Assembly: GCF_018069895.1 (NCBI RefSeq)
Contig: NZ_JAGQDH010000007.1
Location: forward strand, 1-64,000
Length of the DNA stretch: 64,000 bases
Direction: 5' to 3'
From: Roseovarius autotrophicus
GTDB taxonomy: Bacteria > Pseudomonadota > Alphaproteobacteria > Rhodobacterales > Rhodobacteraceae
A model generated the notes under the pieces. The model was given only the letters and a program-made list of their open reading frames with translations. It was not told the DNA's origin and made no database searches. Position 1 is the stretch's first letter, and every line of letters begins with the position of its first letter. The translations under genes were made by a program, and so were the position numbers. Below, piece after piece: positions 58,999 through 64,000 of this stretch.

Positions 58999-59754
58999 CT
59001 ATCCCAGCCATTCGCGAACTGCCGCCTCGAATTCGCGCGGCCTATCGGCGTGGAGCCAGTGGCCCGCGCCGGGGAGTTTCGCAAATTGCGCGCGCGGGAA
59101 AAGCGCCTTGATCCGGGCGCGGTGCTCGGGGGCGACATAGCCCGATTCCGCGCCGGTCAGGAACAGGCATTTCCCCTCGTAAACGCCTGAAATGTCGGGA
59201 AACCCGAGGATCTTCGGCATCTCGCGCCCTAGCGTGTCGAGATTGAGCGCCCAGCGCCGCTCCTTCACGTCGAGTGCCTGAAGAAAGAACGGCACGAGAT
59301 CGGGATTATCGACCGCCTCCAGGAGTTGCGCGCCCGCATCAGAGCGTCTCTCAACCCTGCTCAGATCAACCGATTTCATCGCCTCGACATACTGTATCTG
59401 GCTGTGGCCATAGGCAACGGGCGCGATATCCGCCACGATCAGCCGGTTCACAAGCTCTGGCCGCGTGAGCGCCAGCACCATCGCCGCCTTGCCACCCATG
59501 GAATGCCCCATGACATCCCAAGTCCCGCCGTCCGCCGCGATGACTTCGGCCAGATCGGCGGCCATATCCTCGTAGGAATGCGTTTCAAACCATGGACTGG
59601 CACCATGGTTTCGCATGTCCACGGCAACAACGCGGCGGGTATCGGACAGGCGTTTGGCGATCACACCCCAATTGCGCGCCGAACCATAGAGCCCGTGCGC
59701 GACAAGCAGTCCGGGGCGCTCGGTTGGCACCCCATGGTCGATATGGGTCAACAT
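58999..59754 (-). CDS. Alpha/beta hydrolase (YbfF-like esterase)
   Basis: A 251-residue enzyme. The oxyanion loop is HGLYGSARNW, the nucleophile elbow GHSMGGKAAM (serine), the acid lies after GKCLFLTGAES, and the histidine is in GAGHWLHADRP. The DMRNHGASPW block is typical of YbfF, an acyl-CoA or ester hydrolase of the cytoplasm. Substrate unknown. Full length for the family. Confidence 0.85.
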   Translation of the reverse strand: MLTHIDHGVPTERPGLLVAHGLYGSARNWGVIAKRLSDTRRVVAVDMRNHGASPWFETHSYEDMAADLAEVIAADGGTWDVMGHSMGGKAAMVLALTRPELVNRLIVADIAPVAYGHSQIQYVEAMKSVDLSRVERRSDAGAQLLEAVDNPDLVPFFLQALDVKERRWALNLDTLGREMPKILGFPDISGVYEGKCLFLTGAESGYVAPEHRARIKALFPRAQFAKLPGAGHWLHADRPREFEAAVREWLG

Positions 59755-59830
59755 GGGCTATCCTTAACGCCACGCGCGCCTCTTGGCCAGAGTGGCAGGG
59801 CGTGGCAGGCTGAATAAAGCAGGTTCGCAA

Positions 59831-60205
59831 GTGATTGACACAACAGAGTTTCATTGGAAGATCGCGAAGTTGCGCGCGGCGCTTGCTACAAAACTGCGCG
59901 TGAAAGGGCCGCATCTCGAGCGTCAGATTCGCCGCGCCGGGCGGCGCCTGCCCCGCCGCCAGCGTCGCGCCGCTGCCATGATCCTTGGTGCGCAGGACTG
60001 GATGGGCCATGCCCGCCTTGCGCGGCTGGTCGATCACCGCACCGTCAACGCGGCCTTTGCCGATCTTCACCGGCATCTCGACCGGCTCGACCCGGCTGAA
60101 GCGCGACGCACGGCGGTGCTGCGATTGGTGGCGGGGATCGTGTTGAACCTGATTATGTTCGGGGGGCTGCTCTATCTCGTCCATTCCTTCGTTCTCGGGT
60201 CCTGA
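59831..60205 (+). CDS. Hypothetical protein with one C-terminal membrane helix
   Basis: A 124-residue basic protein. Residues 20-65 are rich in arginine and alanine, and 95-120 form one hydrophobic helix (LRLVAGIVLNLIMFGGLLYLV). I do not recognise a family. GTG 59831 is preceded by AGG; the frame is open back to 59783. The last 34 bp overlap the convergent acyl-CoA synthetase gene. It looks like a genuine gene by codon use and frame, but this is uncertain. Confidence 0.5.
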   Translation: MIDTTEFHWKIAKLRAALATKLRVKGPHLERQIRRAGRRLPRRQRRAAAMILGAQDWMGHARLARLVDHRTVNAAFADLHRHLDRLDPAEARRTAVLRLVAGIVLNLIMFGGLLYLVHSFVLGS

Positions 60206-61677
60206 CCCTCTTGCAGCCGTGCGCGCAGGGCGGTTTTCAGCACCTTGCCATAGTTGTTTTTCGGCAGGCTTTCGACGGCCACATAGCGTTTCGGGCGCTT
60301 GAAGCGGGCGATCAGCGCGCGGCAATGGGTGTCGAGCGCCTCCGCCGGCACATCGCCCACCACGAAGGCCACCACCACCTCGCCCCAGTCGGGATCGAGC
60401 GCGCCCACCACCGCCGCCTCGGTCACGTCGGGATGGGCAAGCAGCACCTCCTCGACCTCGCGGGGATAAATGTTGGTGCCACCCGAGATGATCATGTCCT
60501 TGGACCGGTCACGCAGCGTCAGATACCCGTCGGCATCCATTGCGCCCAGATCGCCGGTCCAGAGCCAGCCGTCGCGCAGCGCCTCGCCGCTCGCCGCCGC
60601 ATTCTGCCAGTAGCCGGGCATGACCAGATCGCCGCGCACAAGGATTTCGCCCACCTCGCCCTCGGGCACGTCTCGACCCGTCTCGTCGGCGATGCGCACC
60701 TCCACCACCGACTGCGCGCGCCCGACCGAGCCAAGCCGCGCGCGCCAGTCGGGATGGGTGCGGTCCGCCACCTCGGCGCGGCCAAGTGCCGTGATCGCCA
60801 TGGGGGCCTCTCCCTGACCGTAGATCTGGATAAAGACCGGGCCGAACCAATCCACCGCGTCAAGAATATCGGCCTCATACATCGGCCCGCCACCATAGAC
60901 GATACTGCGCAACCCCTCGCCGCGCGCGCCGGTGTCCTTGGCGTGGGCCGTCAGACGACGCACCATGGTGGGGGCGGCGAACATGTGGATGCGGCCATAA
61001 TGGCGGGCAAGATCGAGGATCTCGCCCTCGTCGAAGCCGCCCGAGGCGGGGCAGACATGGCGCGCGCCGCGCAGCACATGGACAAGCGCATAAAGCCCCG
61101 CGCCATGGCTCATCGGCGCGGCGTAAAGCGTGGCGTCCTCGGGCGAGACCGCATCCACGTCGGCGAGATAGGCAAGCGACATGGAGGCCAGCATCCGGTG
61201 GGTGATCATCACACCCTTGGGCCGCCCGGTGGTGCCGGAGGTGTAGAAGAGCCAGGCAAGATCCTGCGGCGCGCGCGGGGCGATGTCGGCCACCGGCGCA
61301 CCCTCGGTGACGGGCTGCGCAGGCACGCCTTCGGCCTGAAGCACCGCGCGGCGGGGCGCATCTGCCAGCACCACGCGCGCGCCCGCGTTGTCGATGATCC
61401 ACGCGGCTTCGGCCCCGTGCAGCTTGGCGTTGATCGGCACAGCGACTGCGCCCGCATACCAGATACCGTAAAGTGCGGTCAGATACTCGGGCGCATTGCC
61501 CATGAAAAGCGCGACCCGGTCCCCCGGCCCGACCCCTTGCGCCATAAGCCGACCCGCGACGCCGCGCGCACGCGCGTCAAAGCCCGCGTAATCGGCCACC
61601 GCGTCGCGCCCGAGAAAGAGCGCCGGACGATGGGGCGCGCCGCGCGCCGCCCGGTCGAGCCAGAGACCGATATTCAT
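60172..61677 (-). CDS. AMP-dependent acyl-CoA synthetase/ligase
   Basis: A 501-residue ANL-superfamily enzyme. The P-loop-like core is YTSGTTGRPKGVMITH, with IQIYGQGEAP, LWTGDLGAMDADGYL, RSKDMIISGGTNIYPREVEE and the catalytic lysine in PKNNYGKVLKTAL. It activates a carboxylic acid to its CoA thioester with ATP; whether fatty, aromatic or short chain is unknown. ATG 61677 has GGGAGGA six bases upstream. It is divergent from the PAS-LuxR regulator, which may control it. Confidence 0.88.
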   Translation of the reverse strand: MNIGLWLDRAARGAPHRPALFLGRDAVADYAGFDARARGVAGRLMAQGVGPGDRVALFMGNAPEYLTALYGIWYAGAVAVPINAKLHGAEAAWIIDNAGARVVLADAPRRAVLQAEGVPAQPVTEGAPVADIAPRAPQDLAWLFYTSGTTGRPKGVMITHRMLASMSLAYLADVDAVSPEDATLYAAPMSHGAGLYALVHVLRGARHVCPASGGFDEGEILDLARHYGRIHMFAAPTMVRRLTAHAKDTGARGEGLRSIVYGGGPMYEADILDAVDWFGPVFIQIYGQGEAPMAITALGRAEVADRTHPDWRARLGSVGRAQSVVEVRIADETGRDVPEGEVGEILVRGDLVMPGYWQNAAASGEALRDGWLWTGDLGAMDADGYLTLRDRSKDMIISGGTNIYPREVEEVLLAHPDVTEAAVVGALDPDWGEVVVAFVVGDVPAEALDTHCRALIARFKRPKRYVAVESLPKNNYGKVLKTALRARLQEGQDPRTKEWTR

Positions 61678-61733
61678 GGCCAATCCTCCCTTGTCGGGGG
61701 CAGCAAAGCACCGCCCGCGTGGCAGCGCAATTC

Positions 61734-61745
61734 CGTAGGACTACG
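61734..61745. promoter_or_regulatory. 12-bp palindrome between acyl-CoA synthetase and PAS-LuxR genes
   Basis: CGTAG-GA-CTACG is symmetric and lies 57 bp upstream of the divergent synthetase start and 45 bp upstream of the luxR start. LuxR-type helix-turn-helix dimers bind short dyads of this size, so it may be the operator for the adjacent regulator. Confidence 0.4.
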
Positions 61746-61789
61746 CAAATCGCTTGGAGGGCCCTGCGCCGCGCGGCATAACGGCACCC

Positions 61790-62332
61790 ATGGAGATCGG
61801 AACCCTAGCCTTCGAGCACGCCCCCATTGGCATTGCCGTGCTCGAACATCGCATCATCCGGGCATGCAACCGGCAATTCGCGGCGATATTCGGCGGCGCG
61901 CCCGACGATTATGGCGACGTGCCGCTCGCGCGCTTCTACCCCTCCATCGAGGATTACCGGCGGATCGGCGCGGATGCGCTGGCGATCATGCGCCGAACCG
62001 GTCGCTATGCCGACGAACGCGTGATGCGACGGCGGAATGGAGAGCTTTTCTGGTGCCGGGTGCGCGGGGCCTCGCTCACGCCCTCGGCCCCGTTTCAGCG
62101 CGGGGTCTGGTCATTCGCCGATCTGTCGGAAGAGCGCCCCCTTGTGCGGCTGACCCAACGCGAACGTGAAGTGGCGATCCTGACCTGCCGGGGGCTGACC
62201 TCCAAGGAAATCGGGCTGGAACTGGGGCTGAGCTATCGCACGGTAGAGGTCTATCGCGCGCGCCTGCTGGAAAAGTTCCATGCCCGCAAACTGGCTGAAC
62301 TGGTGGCCAAGCTCTCGGGAATGCCTCTCTGA
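61790..62332 (+). CDS. PAS-LuxR family transcriptional regulator
   Basis: A 180-residue protein. Residues 1-115 form one PAS domain (FEHAPIGIAVLEHRIIRACN, RRNGELFWCRVRG), and 120-178 a LuxR helix-turn-helix (LTQREREVAILTCRGLTSKEIGLELGLS, RTVEVYRARLLEKF). It would bind a small ligand or cofactor through PAS and control nearby genes. ATG 61790 begins the conserved part; the frame is open to 61754. It is divergent from the acyl-CoA synthetase. Confidence 0.85.
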   Translation: MEIGTLAFEHAPIGIAVLEHRIIRACNRQFAAIFGGAPDDYGDVPLARFYPSIEDYRRIGADALAIMRRTGRYADERVMRRRNGELFWCRVRGASLTPSAPFQRGVWSFADLSEERPLVRLTQREREVAILTCRGLTSKEIGLELGLSYRTVEVYRARLLEKFHARKLAELVAKLSGMPL

Positions 62333-62449
62333 GCCGCGCTCCCGCCACGGCAATTGGCCGCTTTTCTCATCCTCTCGCATGGCCTATAAGCGGCCAAACT
62401 CACGCCATGCGGGCGCGCCGCGCCTGCCTTGCTCTCACCGAGGACGCAA

Positions 62450-62938
62450 ATGTCGAACAAATCGCACGAATCGGACGTGGCCTTCATCAAGGCCCTCGCG
62501 GAACTTCTCAACGAGAACGACCTGACCGAACTTTCGGTCAAGCGCGAATATGGCGAGGATGACACGCTTCAGGTGCGGGTAAGCCGCAAGGGCGAGGCCG
62601 TGACCTATGCCGCCGCCCCCGCCCCCGTGACCCACACCGCCCCGGCTGCTGCCGCTGCGACTGCCGCCGCGCCTGTCGCCCCCGCCGAGGACCCGGCAAG
62701 CCATCCCGGTGCCGTCACCTCGCCGATGGTGGGCACTGTCTACATGCAGGCCGAGCCGGGCGCGCCCGCCTTTGTCAGCGTCGGCGCGCAGGTGGCCGAG
62801 GGCGATACCCTTCTGATCATCGAGGCGATGAAGACCATGAACCACATCCCCGCCCCGCGCGCGGGCACCGTCAAGCGCATCCTGATCGAGGATGGCGCGG
62901 CAGTGGAATACGGCGCGCCCCTGATGATCATCGAGTGA
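62450..62938 (+). CDS. accB: Acetyl-CoA carboxylase biotin carboxyl carrier protein
   Basis: A 162-residue BCCP. The N-terminal part binds biotin carboxylase; an alanine/proline linker (about 55-90) follows, then the biotinyl domain (SPMVGTVYM ... [11 protein letters not shown]), where the lysine of EAMKTM carries biotin. It is the first subunit of the enzyme that makes malonyl-CoA for fatty acids. GAGGA lies before ATG 62450. accC follows after 7 bp. Confidence 0.95.
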   Translation: MSNKSHESDVAFIKALAELLNENDLTELSVKREYGEDDTLQVRVSRKGEAVTYAAAPAPVTHTAPAAAAATAAAPVAPAEDPASHPGAVTSPMVGTVYMQAEPGAPAFVSVGAQVAEGDTLLIIEAMKTMNHIPAPRAGTVKRILIEDGAAVEYGAPLMIIE

Positions 62939-62945
62939 GGCACAC

Positions 62946-64000
62946 ATGTTCGACAAGATCCTTGTGGCCAACCGCGGCGAGATCGCGCTCCGGGTGATCC
63001 GCGCTGCGCGCGAGATGGGCATCGCCTCTGTCGCCGTCCATTCCACGGCGGATGCCGATGCGATGCATGTGCGCATGGCCGACGAATCGGTCTGCATCGG
63101 CCCGCCGCCATCGTCCGAGAGCTATCTGTCGATCCCCTCGATCATCGCCGCCTGTGAGATCACGGGCGCGCAGGCGATCCATCCGGGCTATGGGTTTCTC
63201 AGCGAAAACGCCAATTTCGTGCAGATCGTTGAGGATCACGGCCTGACCTTCGTCGGCCCCTCGGCGGAACATATCCGCATCATGGGCGACAAGATCACCG
63301 CCAAGGATACGATGAAGGCGCTTGGCGTGCCCTGTGTACCCGGCTCCGAAGGGGGCATTGCCGATATGGCTGCGGCCAAGGCGCTTTGTGCCGAGATCGG
63401 CTTTCCGGTGATCGTCAAGGCCACGGCGGGCGGCGGCGGACGCGGCATGAAGGTGGCGCGCGATGCCTCCGAGCTTGAAAAGGCATTCCTGACCGCGCGC
63501 TCCGAGGCCAAGGCCGCCTTTGGCAATGACGAGGTCTATATCGAGAAATACCTCACCACCCCGCGCCATATCGAGGTGCAGGTGTTTGGCGACGGCAAGG
63601 GCCGCGCGGTGCATCTGGGCGAGCGCGACTGTTCGCTGCAACGCCGTCACCAGAAAGTTCTCGAAGAGGCCCCCGGCCCCTGCATCACCGAGGAAGAGCG
63701 CGCGCGCATCGGCAAGATCTGTGCCGATGCCTGCGCCAACATCAGCTATCGCGGCGCGGGCACGATCGAGTTTCTCTACGAGAACGGAGAGTTCTTCTTC
63801 ATCGAGATGAACACGCGCTTGCAGGTAGAGCATCCCGTCACCGAGGCGATTTTCGGCGTGGATCTCGTGCAGGAACAGATCCGCGTGGCCGAGGGGCTGC
63901 CGATGTCGTTCACGCAAGACGACCTGCGTATCAACGGCCACGCCATCGAGGTTCGCATCAATGCCGAGAAACTGCCCGATTTCGCGCCGCGCCCCGGCCG
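62946..64000 (+). CDS. accC: Acetyl-CoA carboxylase biotin carboxylase (partial, runs off right edge)
   Basis: The first 351 codons of biotin carboxylase are present. [20 protein letters not shown] starts it; [13 protein letters not shown], the glycine loop [39 protein letters not shown] and [14 protein letters not shown] are the ATP, bicarbonate and biotin-site motifs. The usual length is about 449, so roughly 100 residues lie beyond the window. It carboxylates the biotin of AccB with ATP. The ATG is at 62946. Confidence 0.96.
   Translation, partial: MFDKILVANRGEIALRVIRAAREMGIASVAVHSTADADAMHVRMADESVCIGPPPSSESYLSIPSIIAACEITGAQAIHPGYGFLSENANFVQIVEDHGLTFVGPSAEHIRIMGDKITAKDTMKALGVPCVPGSEGGIADMAAAKALCAEIGFPVIVKATAGGGGRGMKVARDASELEKAFLTARSEAKAAFGNDEVYIEKYLTTPRHIEVQVFGDGKGRAVHLGERDCSLQRRHQKVLEEAPGPCITEEERARIGKICADACANISYRGAGTIEFLYENGEFFFIEMNTRLQVEHPVTEAIFGVDLVQEQIRVAEGLPMSFTQDDLRINGHAIEVRINAEKLPDFAPRPG

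Overview
The window is GC-rich, densely coded DNA from an alphaproteobacterium, most likely a Rhodobacterales (roseobacter-type) genome. This rests on gene content, not on a search: a PhaAB-type fused Mrp antiporter, methylsuccinyl-CoA dehydrogenase of the ethylmalonyl-CoA pathway, a complete beta-hydroxyaspartate cycle cluster, a periplasmic formate dehydrogenase cluster with DUF3305/DUF3306, and a tspO gene beside carotenoid-gene debris. There is one tRNA (Cys). I saw no rRNA, insertion sequence or CRISPR array.

Layout. 1-280: a fragment resembling a phage tail tape-measure protein beside tRNA-Cys. 0.4-3.8 kb: a TauE/SafE permease, mcd and pdeM. 3.8-9.8 kb: a six-gene Mrp cation/proton antiporter operon read leftward. 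9.9-12.6 kb: two coupled Hint-domain proteins, one with the Hint cysteine and one without. 12.9-25 kb: mostly housekeeping genes (dapE, a DUF2064 protein, msrC, a thiolase, a STAS/anti-sigma-kinase pair, a gamma-glutamyltransferase, hspQ, a lytic transglycosylase lipoprotein, lolA, ftsK, a DapC-like aminotransferase). 25.2-28.1 kb: a large secreted SGNH plus glycosidase-like plus RTX protein. 28.1-31 kb: murJ, a thioesterase and a membrane LytTR regulator. 31-36.4 kb: bhcABCD and divergent bhcR. 36.5-42.7 kb: an imuA remnant, yceI, an MFS transporter, a Tat-exported 5'-nucleotidase and metG.

42.7-55.6 kb is the formate dehydrogenase region. A long leftward operon runs DUF3305, DUF3306, torD, a small Tat peptide, fdhA, fdhB, fdhC, a WD40-cytochrome c, a 45-residue peptide, and an NtrC-family response regulator without the GAFTGA loop. 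Divergent from it is a multi-cluster 4Fe-4S protein. Facing that is a protein joining a shortened TupA-like binding domain to cytochrome c. 55.6-58.1 kb is a tight operon of DUF6494, ApbC/Mrp, a biotin/lipoate-ligase-like protein and DUF6505. 58.1-58.9 kb holds tspO and a crtI remnant. The end carries an alpha/beta hydrolase, an acyl-CoA synthetase, a PAS-LuxR regulator, accB and the start of accC.

How it fits together. The Bhc enzymes convert two glyoxylate to oxaloacetate, so C2 compounds such as glycolate can be assimilated. Mcd belongs to the ethylmalonyl-CoA route for acetyl-CoA. Formate dehydrogenase feeds electrons from formate to quinone or cytochromes. Together they suggest a marine-type heterotroph that uses C1/C2 substrates. 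The crtI and imuA debris suggests past loss of carotenoid/photosynthesis genes and of an SOS mutagenesis cassette. The most unusual items are the TupA-like/cytochrome c fusion, the GAFTGA-less regulator with an 11-bp inverted repeat at the divergent fdh promoter, the Hint pair, and the SGNH/glycosidase/RTX protein.
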